This document shows positions 54,874 through 64,000 of a stretch of 64,000 bases of DNA, piece after piece (the stretch's first letter is position 1; every line of letters starts with the position of its first letter). Source of the DNA: Strobilurus pachycystidiatus. Lineage: Eukaryota; Basidiomycota; Agaricomycetes; Agaricales; Physalacriaceae. The stretch is from assembly GCA_019915135.1 (NCBI GenBank), contig JAHLMK010000006.1:62001-126000 (forward strand). Reading direction: 5' to 3'. A program made the position numbers and the translations under genes. The notes beneath the pieces are model-generated. The model saw only the letters and a program-made list of their open reading frames with translations, did not search any database and had not been told where the DNA came from.

Positions 54874-57019
54874 TGAGAGTATACTCAGAGTTCAAAAAAA
54901 TAGGCAAAAGTTGCGAGCCCTCACTCGAAAGATCACGGCTCGTGTGCATCTCTGTAAGTGATACTGAACTCAAGTTTGGGGTGTTGGGTGTCCTACCATA
55001 AAAAATTGAAAGGCAGTCGATAGTTCCCCACATGCATTCTGAATGATTTGCACCAATCACAAATCAAGCAGGGTATTCAGGGAGCGCAACAGGCCAATGT
55101 GTCTCTGACGAGACATATGATCGGCGGTCGGACCAAACAACCGTACACAGCGTTTTCGAGAGATGCGAGGACACTTTTGCCTTCAGGATCCAGTATCAGC
55201 GGTCAATTAAACACCCTTTACCACCCCAATGGGTTTCTGTGACAGAACACGAACTCAAAATGCTTGTGTCGGAATTTTGGCTTGATATATGTCTCCGTTC
55301 AGTCCAATCTGCTCTGTTTGAGATTGGATCGGACTTGCTGCTCGAGAAACCAAAATATTCATTCATAGGTGTTGAATACAGCCAGTCATTTGATATAATG
55401 AGGCCAGAGACTTTGCAGAATGGTCATTCACGGCATTCTGGTTGGATGGTACCTACTTGCAGTCAATGGTCTCGACGTTGGTATTGTTGCTGATGTGGTT
55501 GTCAAACCCGTCCTGGGACAGCCCGACGACATGTTGCGCTGTGATCTTGTCGAGAGGAAGCACTAACAAGGAAATGGGAACTCGGATAACGCACTTGCCA
55601 ACACTGGCCGCCACTGTCCGCTGTTGTTCTTGCTTTGTCGTGGGGATGGGTAAACAGTAGTTGTTGTCGTCGTTGTGGTACCTGGGGCAACAGACAAATG
55701 CTCAAATGTCAATTCCGATAAAAACATATTTTCTTGCCTGAGAACGGCATTGTCGTGACTCGCCGTGAATCTTGAGTCAGCCGAGTTGCCGGTTAGTCGG
55801 CTGCATCCTCAGTGCTCCCGGCGCAACGACCACTGAGCCAGACCCCGCCATCGACTTTGCAAGGGGACACGAGGCGCCTCGTGTTGCTAAGAAGTCCCAG
55901 AAGATGACAACGGGGTGACAGGTCGCTTCTCTCGGTCGTTGGGCAGGACAATGTGAGCGCCAAGTGGTTCAAAACAGAATTGGTGGTATCGTTATGTTGC
56001 AAAGAGTCCGCTACGCTACACACCTAATCACCTCTGAAATTCTTCAAATCAAAAAGAGTCTGCAATGACCGTCAGATACAAAGGATGCCGACGCAATCAA
56101 CGGTCATGGCCCCGGCTCGTGCACGTGGGTGGTTCCACTGGCAGGCCACTAGGCCATGTATGACCCGTCCTTGCTATAGCCGTTCAGGAAGTACAACTCC
56201 TTCTGAGGCTATAGCCGCAGGTCATACATGCCATGCCCAGGATCTGGTGGTCAGGTAGCGGCCAAAGTTCAACAGCACTCTACCTGTACATGTCTTGTGA
56301 GTGTTTCAAAGACGTGCGCGCAGTCCTGGTATCGATTGTGATGAATAGAATAACAGACGTTCAAGCGATGTCGTGGTTATATATGTTTACGACTAGCGTT
56401 GTAGTTCGCCCGAGATCTCCGAGGGCGAAATTTATGACGTACTGCGGGTCCACCTACTGTCCACCTGTGCAATCTGAAGATCCGTAGTGCGGTGCTTGGC
56501 TGTGAATCATGATGAAAGCGCAGCTATCTCTGAAAGACAGTCGTCGTATTTGGGCGCCTGATTCTAAGATGTACAGTAAGTGTGAATTCAGCGCTTCAAC
56601 GTGCACAGAACCTGGATCAAGTAATAGCGAGGACATCAAATTACTATGCCTTCAAGGTAGGTGCGCAACAAAGAAGGGTGGCAATGGTAATCGAAGCGGA
56701 CGCGCATGTACCGTTACTAAAGAACTACGCATAGCTCCACTTTTACTGCGAAACTTGAGGAGAGGGCGGTCGGACGAAACACTGCCCAAGCGACATGCCC
56801 GCCCCCGTTGCCCATGAGCACCTCATCGATGTACGCGCAAGGAGGTGACGATCAATGAATGCCAAGAAATGCCGACGAGATAACGCATTGTCGATGTGAG
56901 TCTGGATGCCTTGGTGGCAAAAATTAGGATCGGACCGAGAGGCGGAAGAAAAAGAATCACATACGAATTCTCATTGTGGATTTCACCACAGCCGTGTGCG
57001 CGAACTTCGAGTCCTCATG
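54874..57019. other. Mostly featureless stretch
   Basis: Open frames up to 84 codons (for example 55239-55493 plus) but no domain, no splice pattern and uneven composition. It contains the hairpin at 56155-56230. Confidence 0.35.
56155..56230. other. Long two-part hairpin
   Basis: CATGTATGACC (56155-56165) pairs with GGTCATACATG (56220-56230), and inside it CTATAGCC (56174-56181) pairs with GGCTATAG (56207-56214). The arms are perfect. It could be a MITE remnant or a structured RNA; no duplication of target bases was seen. Confidence 0.6.
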
Positions 57020-57790
57020 ACGTGGCGACAAACCGGGCGGCGTCGCATTCTCTGGAGTCAAGGTCATGCCTGTCTACAAATTCAATTATGATAGTTTCGT
57101 GATTAGCCTAACATGCAAGAACGTCAGCGTCATTCGAGTAATGACCGAAGAGCCTACTTTGGCACGGAGGACACCAAGATCTGAACAACTGGATCAACGA
57201 GTGAATCGGCAAGAAATGCACGGTGCGCGAACATAAGACAGTGAACAGCCCCGGCGCTGCCAAGATTAGTCGAGTTCCCTCATTGGGGATGATTAATCGA
57301 TTGGAGGTGGCGGCAAGCTGCAAGAAGATTCCTGCGAGGTAGCTGAGAACCCCGGGACCCGCGACGCCTTTGTGCGCCCTCTAAGTGGGAAAGGGAAGCC
57401 GTGTGCGAGGATAATGGCGAGATCGGATGATGAGACCACGGTGGGAAGGGCGGAGTCATTCAGTGAGGGCGACGATTCGTTGCACGATCTGCACGTCGTG
57501 TGCTGGGCAGCGACGGTCGTGCTCTGTTCATGGGGTGTCAGATAAAGCAGGCCATGCTACAGAAAGAGGGACGCACCACCGCATGTGCTGTTCTTGGATG
57601 GTAACTTGCATGGCGGCGTGCTCGGGGGAGACAGGAGGAAAGCGCCATGGAAAGGACGCGGTGTTTCGGCGAGCTCTGCTTCAAAGGAACCATTCGAACA
57701 CTGGTACTATACATGAATTTGGTCAAATAGCAAGCGACGAAAAACAGCCAACACACCTGCTGTTCAGATTATCCCGTCGCCGTGCTTCGT
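57020..57790 (-). repeat. Decayed copy of the 5' part of the Pro/Gln-rich gene
   Basis: Aligns with 15430-16230 in the same orientation. It keeps the start of both exons and the short intron (GTAGGCTCTTC...GTTAG), but the first exon frame is shifted just after ATG and the TATA box is lost. It ends where the coiled-coil exon would begin. From 57791 to 58321 I see no gene. Confidence 0.65.
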
Positions 57791-58321
57791 AGTGGGCTGT
57801 TGCACTGACACGCCCACCGCTCTGGAAGCTGGCCCGCGGAGGCTCCGAGGACCGATTCAGACTGTACTTGCATATGTCGTTGATCCGCCGGTTGAAGTCC
57901 GTTTAGGCTGGCAGTTGATGTGGATTACGCGTATTGATGCGTTCGCAAAGAACCGAAGATGTATGGGAGGCGACGGGAGGCAGCGTAGTCGCTGGAGCAG
58001 ATCAAGGTCGAAGTCGAGAGACAATTTCAAATTAGCGAATGCACAAACAACTTTTAACGCCGCCACGTGGCCATGTCCCTGAATGATACGCGCCTTTCTT
58101 TCCATCTTGCATCGGCGTAATTGTTGGTGGAAGCACTCACTTGAACCTCATAAAGCCAGTCCTAGCCAGAGACCAAGCATCAAACCGTCTTGACACTCGG
58201 CTCCGTCGCGTTTTATGTCTGCTGGAAACCCGACGGAATAAGAGGCGGTCCATACACCAACATCACCAGACGGCGGATTCAGTCGTCATGAGTGTTTACA
58301 CTGACAACGGGTCTCGTTTGC

Positions 58322-58328
58322 TATAAAA
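58322..58328 (+). promoter_or_regulatory. TATA box
   Basis: TATAAAA, 113 bp upstream of the ATG at 58441. Confidence 0.45.
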
Positions 58329-58440
58329 TCTTGTCAGTCAAGGCCTCAGCCTTCATCAAGCCCGGCGCTTCTTCACCACTCATCTTCGACATCTTTGCCT
58401 GGTCCAATCTCGTCTACCTCGCCAACATCCATCAACCGTC

Positions 58441-58866
58441 ATGCGGTCCATCAACACAGCCTTCGTCCTTCTCGCGTTCGCCCTTGCCGCTCATGGCGCT
58501 CCATGTCCTGTGTCTTCCGCTGACTCGAACGCTTGCAAACTTCCACATATCACGAATGGATGCTCTCTCGATCTCGAAACTATATCCAAGCTCCATGCCT
58601 CTCGCGACCTCAACGCACGTTTTGACATTGCCTGGGAAGGACTGATCCAGGCTGGCAAGGATGCGTTCCAGCTCGGGAAAGACGGGTGGAATATCTGGGT
58701 GAGTCGTAACTTCTCGTAAGACATGTTCCCACCTTCAAACATTCGTCATATAAGCCAATCCACGTAGACACAGTTCGAGGGAGGCTAGCAGGTTGGCAGC
58801 ACTGCACAACAGCAGGAAGCACCGCCGCACTCTGACGGTCAAGCTCAACAGGGCGCCATTGACTAG
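58441..58866 (+). CDS. Small secreted protein (110 aa)
   Basis: Exons 58441-58698 and 58792-58866 join in frame (333 nt). The N-terminus is a clear signal peptide (MRSINTAFVLLAFALAAHGA, with cleavage likely after AHGA). The mature part has three Cys, a conserved-looking ISKLHASRDLNARFD and a Gln-rich end. It is probably exported; function unknown. A nearer acceptor at about 58767 would give a shorter end (TQFEGG). The second exon and its intron are duplicated at about 58915-59050, which may supply an alternative end. Confidence 0.65.
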
Positions 58867-59200
58867 GGCAGCATCGACTCAACGGCTTCGTGAGTCGCAA
58901 TAGATGTGCCCTCTCTTTCAAACATTTATCATAGTCGTCGACCGATATGGATTCAGGTGAGGGAATGTCAGCAGGATCAAAGCGCCGCAAACCAGCAGCC
59001 TGAGGGGTTGCAGCCTGGCGGTCAGGCTCAACGACGCGCCGTATGCAATCCGTCAAACTTGTCCCGGGCTGTGTTCTCCATCCCGCTCGCAACGTCCGCC
59101 TTGATGCGCGGGGAATTAACAGTAAGGGTCGACGGGCCAACAAGCTCCTCCTCAGCAACGTGTAGTGTGTGATACGTCGCACTTGGTCCCGGGCTGTGTC

Positions 59201-59546
59201 ATGGATACGAAGGAACTCGCCTCGCTCCATCAGCGTGGTTACCTGGGCTCCGCCGACTCAGACCTCGAGGCTCGTGGCCTCGGTGACTGGTTCACAAAGA
59301 TCTTTGGTCACGGTGGCGGGCATGGTCCGGTACAAACCCAGGCAAGTCCTGTCGTTCTGTGACAACGTGCTAATAACATGTAAACAGATGGATAATCCGC
59401 TGTACACACAAACGCAAGCGGCCGCATATACACCTACCCAACAAGCGCAATATACACCTACACAACAGGCGGCGTATGCGCCCCCTACCGAAGCGGGGAC
59501 TGTTCAGGCCATGCCTGAACCCACTCCGACCTCCCCACCTTTCTGA
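59201..59546 (+). CDS. Secreted-protein-like gene, 5' part not found, GC-AG intron
   Basis: Exons 59201-59341 and 59388-59546 join in frame (300 nt). The intron has donor GCAAGT after CAG, a usual context for the minor GC-AG class, and acceptor AAACAG. The protein has LHQRGYLGSADSDLEARG, a Gly/His patch, then a Gln/Thr/Tyr repeat (AAYTPTQQAQYTPTQQAAYA) and a Pro-rich end. No signal peptide is seen from the first ATG. It may be the 3' part of a gene like its neighbour at 58441, or a truncated copy. Confidence 0.45.
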
Positions 59547-59751
59547 GAGCTTGGAACCGAAGGCCATGAGCCCACTCGTGAGGGCCCAGACGGTCAAAGT
59601 AGATAAGTTGCTCAAGTGGTGACTATTAGCTAGAGACACCTAGAAACATAGTGTTGTTGTTGTCACGTATAATGGAAGTATTGACCGAGCTATATCGGGT
59701 TGTTGGTATTTGAGTGGTGCTCTCGATAGAGAATCAATACGTATGAACTCA

Positions 59752-61395
59752 TTAACTTCTACGATCTACAACCATCGAGTCTCGATCTGAATCGACAAAA
59801 TGGACAACAACTCGGTGAAGTGTAGGCACTAGTGCGATAAATCTTTTGACGCCCCAAGCCTTGCGTATGTCTATGTCGTGCTCATAGTCGCCGTCTCCAG
59901 TGTCAATCCTCTCGTCATCTGATTCACTGCCGCCCACTTCATCACTGTCATATTCATCGTGGATATATAGATGAAACTCCTCGAGTTTGGACAGCCCGGA
60001 AAGAGTTTCGATGAGGCCGAACTGGTGCTTGTTGGACGAGGTAAGGTGAGCAATGTCGATCCAATAGTACATGGGATGAGTCGACTCTAACATGTGGACG
60101 TGTACCCGCTTCACGGCCGGGAACATCCCGGGTACCAAAGACGCGGCTACCAAGTTTGGGTCCTCGACTTGGTGGAAATGCAGAGCCTCTAGCTTCGGAT
60201 ACTTCACCCAGAGGGTACGAGAATCAATGCAGTCCCATGAGCTATTGCCAACGAGAGAGAGAAGACGTATATTGGACGTCGACTCCTCCGAGTCCTCCGA
60301 GGAAGAAGAATCAATGTCCTCTTTGTCGCGGTCATAGTCATATGCACCAGGGTCACAGAAGTCCTCGGTGAAGGAATGCAACTTCGGACAGTGCAGAAGG
60401 AAGCGTGTGGTGTCTCTCCCATCCCCGCAATAGCCCTGGTTACCATAGACCACCTCGACAGATTCAAGGTTCTCTAGAGGGAGTTTGAAGACGACGTGGT
60501 CGCAGCACACCAGTTTGAGGCTGCGAAGAAGGGGCGCAGTTTGGAACGCTGCAAACTGGACAGTGGGAGATGTGGTAGGGATATCCTGTGTATCTGTCAA
60601 GTCAATTCGAAGAGATTCCAAAGACCCCAGCTTGCCCCGTACTGGGCGAAGTTTTTGGAGAATCTCCCAATCGACCGCGATTGAGAGATGTTTCCAGCGG
60701 GGTAACAGCGCCATCAGTTTTCCCAAACATTGTCGGTGGTTCCGCTGAATCGGAATCACAAAGTCATACATATCTTCCGGACCGTCGGCGTCACTGTACA
60801 CCGTCGACTCGAATGCGATTGATAGTGGCAGATGCTCTCCAGTGCGCTCAAGCCAGGTAAGGAGGAGGTAGGACCAATTACAGGGGTAGAAATTCCTCGG
60901 GTATTTCTTGATGTTGATATGCGTCCAAAGTTTTGGGTGGACGAGAGTGATGGCGTGCCAATTACGACAGACGTGACTGATAGCCCAAGGGCCACGTCGT
61001 GTCTCAAAGACGTCGTAACCTTCACCGTCGCAGGCAAAGTGGAAGATCTCCGCAAGGCAGTCGTCAGGCATGCGCCGCAGAGGGGAGAGTATGGTTCGGA
61101 ATTGTGCGGCCTGTTCTTCCAAACGAGGTCGCTCGGTCGCTAGCCGATTCCGCTCGGCGGTGGCTGCAGCAATCACGGAGTCGAGGCGCGTCATGTCGCG
61201 GTCCAAGCTCGCGATACGATTTAGGGTGGTAGGGAGAACATCCTTTCGAATAGCAGCCAAGGCGGCTTCTGAAGGTTGCTCGTTCGAGAGGAGGAGACTG
61301 CTGTAAGTCTCGGAGATTTCATCGAGAGGCGGGTCGGCCAGGCAATTCAGTGCACCGCATGATTCCGAGGACAAGAGCGGGTCAGCGTTGGACAT
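59752..61395 (-). CDS. F-box protein with LRR-like tail (547 aa)
   Basis: Single exon. A divergent N-terminus (SSESCGALNC) stands where the paralogues have SCHSCG. A coiled coil follows (about residues 60-95), then the F-box (MPDDCLAEIFHFAC, WAISHVCRNWHAITL), an irregular leucine-rich tail and acidic loops rich in Asp/Ser. The likely role is substrate recruitment to an SCF ubiquitin ligase. It keeps its full length and frame. It is the most distant of the four family members here. Confidence 0.8.
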   Translation of the reverse strand: MSNADPLLSSESCGALNCLADPPLDEISETYSSLLLSNEQPSEAALAAIRKDVLPTTLNRIASLDRDMTRLDSVIAAATAERNRLATERPRLEEQAAQFRTILSPLRRMPDDCLAEIFHFACDGEGYDVFETRRGPWAISHVCRNWHAITLVHPKLWTHINIKKYPRNFYPCNWSYLLLTWLERTGEHLPLSIAFESTVYSDADGPEDMYDFVIPIQRNHRQCLGKLMALLPRWKHLSIAVDWEILQKLRPVRGKLGSLESLRIDLTDTQDIPTTSPTVQFAAFQTAPLLRSLKLVCCDHVVFKLPLENLESVEVVYGNQGYCGDGRDTTRFLLHCPKLHSFTEDFCDPGAYDYDRDKEDIDSSSSEDSEESTSNIRLLSLVGNSSWDCIDSRTLWVKYPKLEALHFHQVEDPNLVAASLVPGMFPAVKRVHVHMLESTHPMYYWIDIAHLTSSNKHQFGLIETLSGLSKLEEFHLYIHDEYDSDEVGGSESDDERIDTGDGDYEHDIDIRKAWGVKRFIALVPTLHRVVVHFVDSDRDSMVVDRRS

Positions 61396-62169
61396 CTAGA
61401 TAGTCGGTCCGTGAAACGGATCTTCACGGGGACACTACTCACTGTATCAGCAGATATAGGACGCGTTGGAAAATGTGGCCTTACAGCTCGGAAATCTTGA
61501 AATCGACCCTCTTCTATGTATCCTCTCCTACGTCCTGTTCGGTGACTGACTCAACACGAAGGCAGCAACAAATTAACCGGTGACAGTGCACTTGTCTGAA
61601 AAGCGCGACTCTGCCTCGAAAGCGGGAGGATTTGCCCCGGATTTTATAGGCGTGAGTATCCTAAGTATAGATCAATAAGACCAGCGAAGGAAAACGGCTG
61701 ACGGCGCGGAGGCACCAACTTACGATGTAGTGCGTGTTCAAGCTGATGGCGACCCTTGATTGCAACAAATGCGCGTAAGTAACGTGGCCATCATGATATC
61801 CTTTGCTGCCTTTAGAGACGGCTCGTGGTACAAATGCTATAGAAATACATCGGATGATGTTGAGGATGATTGTCTATCCATGTAACCTATTTCAGTTCGA
61901 GATGAAGCTGCATAAGTGATGTATCGATCTCAAGTGTTACAATTTAGGGGAAATACATGTTATAACTCCTTCGTTACCAAACCTATCGTGAGCAAGCAAA
62001 GAGCAGGCAATCCACGGCGAGGCATATCGATTTTTGATTCATGTCCCAGCACTCAAAAGACAGATTGTGAGCGAGAAAAACGTTTCCATCCTGGACCTCT
62101 TCACTATCATCATCGCTTTCATCAACAAGGAACGTCTCGACCACGAGCTCTTTGTCCACCATACGTTTG
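61396..62169. other. Intergenic, no gene seen
   Basis: Upstream region of the 59752-61395 gene and downstream region of the next. Short open frames only. Confidence 0.4.
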
Positions 62170-63687
62170 TTATCTTCCATGCAACGTCATCTGGTGCTTC
62201 CACTGGACTGCTCCAAGATCAATGTTGACCCAACGAAGTCTCCGCGACCTCGATGAAACCTCCGATTCGGCCAGTCCGCACACAAGTGCAGAGAAGTACG
62301 TCTCCCACCCGCCTTCTTTGCCAAAATCCACGAGTCCTCCCTCAATCGACAACTCCTCAATAGAAGGCGCATGGTCCAATAGCAAGAGATAGTCCGCGGC
62401 GGGCGTCTCAGAAGCCGAGTCTGCAATCAGCCGTGTCAGTCCCGAACATTGGGAATTGCGCAGGAATTGGAAGAGGAGATCCATATCATCTGGAAGATGA
62501 ATGTGCAGTTCCTGTAGTAAGGGAGCACGGACGCGGCTCCACAGGGACCAATCAAAGTAATCCACGTTCAGGTAGCGCAAAGATGAGGCTGTGAGAACGT
62601 CCGGTGAGATCTGGTCTTCGATCCCATCTTCGAATGAGGTCAGACCGTCACGCACAGTGAACGAGCGGAGGAGTGGACACTGTGAGAAGAACCGCATCGA
62701 ATTGGTGATAGTGGCGTTGTCTCTCGACATCGTGAATTCCACGTTAGTCAACTGCGCAAGAGGGAGGCGAATGTCAATTAAGTCGCACGACATCAACTTG
62801 ACTACGCGCAACAAAGGCGCGATTTCGAAATTGATAACAGGAGCAATGTCACCAGTGATCTCCTCGCAGATACGAATATCAAGGGACTGGACGAGGGGGA
62901 GTTTCCCAGAGACTTGGGAGAGCATCTCAAGGAAGTGGTCATCAATGCGGAAACACACGTGCTCCCAATGCTCTGAATGCTGCATTAGGAGCACTAGACA
63001 ATCTTGATACATCTGTGTGAGTTCATCTGTCGTCCACGTCATGTGCTTTGAATAACAATCGCCCGAGGATGTGGCCCAGAAATCGAGTGAGATGGGGTGT
63101 TTTTTCGTCAGGGCTAGCCGAGTAGAGAGAACGACTCTCCAGTTCGACGGATACGGTCTGATTGAATATTCGTCATATTGAAATTCGTCGAAACGGATTG
63201 TGGACCAGAGAGAAGCGTGGTTGAGGGCAATGTTGCGCCAACGGCGACAGACATGGGTGAGGATCCACGGTCCGCGCGAGGTGTCAAAGACATCTGGTTG
63301 TACGGCGGGGTTGCAGTACCATTGGAAGATCTCTGTCATGCATTCGACGGGGAAGGTGCGGAGTGGACTCGGAGAGATCAATGATTGGGAGCGGGCAACC
63401 ATCTCGTTTAGACGGCGCCGCTCCGCCTCGAGTGGAAAGCGGGCAGTCTCTAACTCCAGGAAAGCATTATTCAGCTGCTCCAGTTGCTTCTCCACAGCGG
63501 AGAGGTCGGACAGTGCGTTCGGGATGATCTCTTCCCGCACGACTTTTGCATCCATGTCCGAGACTGGGTCGTTGGAGGCCGTGAGAGTGTTGTATAGGTG
63601 AGGAAGATTGCGGCCTGGTGGTATAGACGGAGCGCGATACCGAGAGCCACAAGAATGGCACGATAGTGAAGCGTACGTGGCCGACAT
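62170..63687 (-). CDS. F-box protein with LRR-like tail (505 aa)
   Basis: Single exon. SCHSCGSRYR lies at residues 9-18. A coiled coil follows (about residues 55-95), then the F-box (FPVECMTEIFQWYC, WILTHVCRRWRNIAL), an LRR-like tail, and a C-terminus WKHQMTLHGR that matches WRHQITF of the gene at 11486. The N-terminal EEIIPNAL segment is shared with the pseudogene at 16613. Likely an SCF adaptor. Intact; same orientation as its neighbour and about 770 bp upstream of it, so a local tandem arrangement. Confidence 0.85.
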   Translation of the reverse strand: MSATYASLSCHSCGSRYRAPSIPPGRNLPHLYNTLTASNDPVSDMDAKVVREEIIPNALSDLSAVEKQLEQLNNAFLELETARFPLEAERRRLNEMVARSQSLISPSPLRTFPVECMTEIFQWYCNPAVQPDVFDTSRGPWILTHVCRRWRNIALNHASLWSTIRFDEFQYDEYSIRPYPSNWRVVLSTRLALTKKHPISLDFWATSSGDCYSKHMTWTTDELTQMYQDCLVLLMQHSEHWEHVCFRIDDHFLEMLSQVSGKLPLVQSLDIRICEEITGDIAPVINFEIAPLLRVVKLMSCDLIDIRLPLAQLTNVEFTMSRDNATITNSMRFFSQCPLLRSFTVRDGLTSFEDGIEDQISPDVLTASSLRYLNVDYFDWSLWSRVRAPLLQELHIHLPDDMDLLFQFLRNSQCSGLTRLIADSASETPAADYLLLLDHAPSIEELSIEGGLVDFGKEGGWETYFSALVCGLAESEVSSRSRRLRWVNIDLGAVQWKHQMTLHGR

Positions 63688-64000
63688 CTATTCATGAGTT
63701 GGTCAAGCATAACAGGAGTCTCTGCGTTCAACGCACCAGATGAGAAGGCGAGGGAGAAATACTCCAGTGAGACAAGGAAGGTCACTCTCACAGTAATATA
63801 TGATATTCCTTTTTCTTGTGGCAAAGATCAGAACTCGCCATGCTCACAGCCGTGAGGAGCTGTTAACAACGCACTTTTAGAGTTGAAACGCGATCTGAGG
63901 GCAAGCAACCAATATCTGCAGGTTCTAGACGGTCAAATTCAAGTTGCCAGTCCGAAAAAATGCAAACCTCACTTAAATGGTGGTCTTTGGTGAAGTTGAA
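63688..64000. other. Window end, no feature seen
   Basis: Upstream region of the last F-box gene. Nothing recognised. Confidence 0.4.

Noticed and set aside
55239..55493. 84-codon plus-strand frame
   Set aside because: No homologous feature, and neither end has splice or promoter signals.

Overview
The window looks like nuclear DNA of a mushroom-forming basidiomycete (Agaricomycetes). Its genes carry many introns of about 36-60 nt with GTRNGT donors and short YAG acceptors. It holds fungal-type F-box proteins with LRR-like tails, a Tnp2-type transposase, a pogo-like DDE transposase, an RT/RNase H element of the DIRS type, chromodomain and NusG/KOW proteins, and a relic of RNA polymerase II subunit RPB1. 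There are no bacterial operons, Shine-Dalgarno sites or CRISPR arrays. Most of the window is accessory, repeat-rich and duplicated. The exon structures below were worked out by hand; each coding total given was checked for divisibility by three.

0-11.4 kb: a small spliced gene (97-719); a decayed DIRS-like retroelement on the minus strand (997-5991: gag with one intron, and a pol frame broken by two TGA codons and a changed catalytic motif); about 2 kb with no gene; then an apparently intact pogo-like transposon with 240-bp terminal inverted repeats (8049-11356).

11.4-24 kb: an F-box gene, a Pro/Gln-rich gene with an in-frame TGA, a frameshifted F-box pseudogene, a small unknown gene, and a scrambled RPB1 copy (21338-23850) that lacks most of the catalytic body but keeps an intron and the CTD heptads.

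24-48 kb is the most interesting part. It holds two chromodomain genes (24254-24839, 36058-36858), three paralogues of an unrecognised family with a shared 'HS(E/D)DE' segment and a shared C-terminal domain (26015-30225, 39575-41204, 42345-43039), a large NGN/KOW (Spt5-like) gene (44138-47651), and a gene type built of short exons encoding an 'HE..K....PGAA' motif, seen as a nine-unit exon array (37354-39550) and as two relics. Three copies of a roughly 160-bp nested palindrome each sit between divergent members of this set and look like a shared bidirectional promoter or boundary. A Tnp2 transposase, a two-finger gene and a hAT-type MITE lie among them. Growth by tandem duplication of whole exons recurs in at least three of these genes.

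48-64 kb: a satellite-like array of about 19 monomers of about 156 bp with a 467-bp higher-order repeat; C-rich low-complexity DNA; a small unknown gene; about 4 kb of mostly featureless sequence with duplicated relics and hairpins; two small secreted-protein-type genes; and two more F-box genes. Four F-box loci in all are related to one another.
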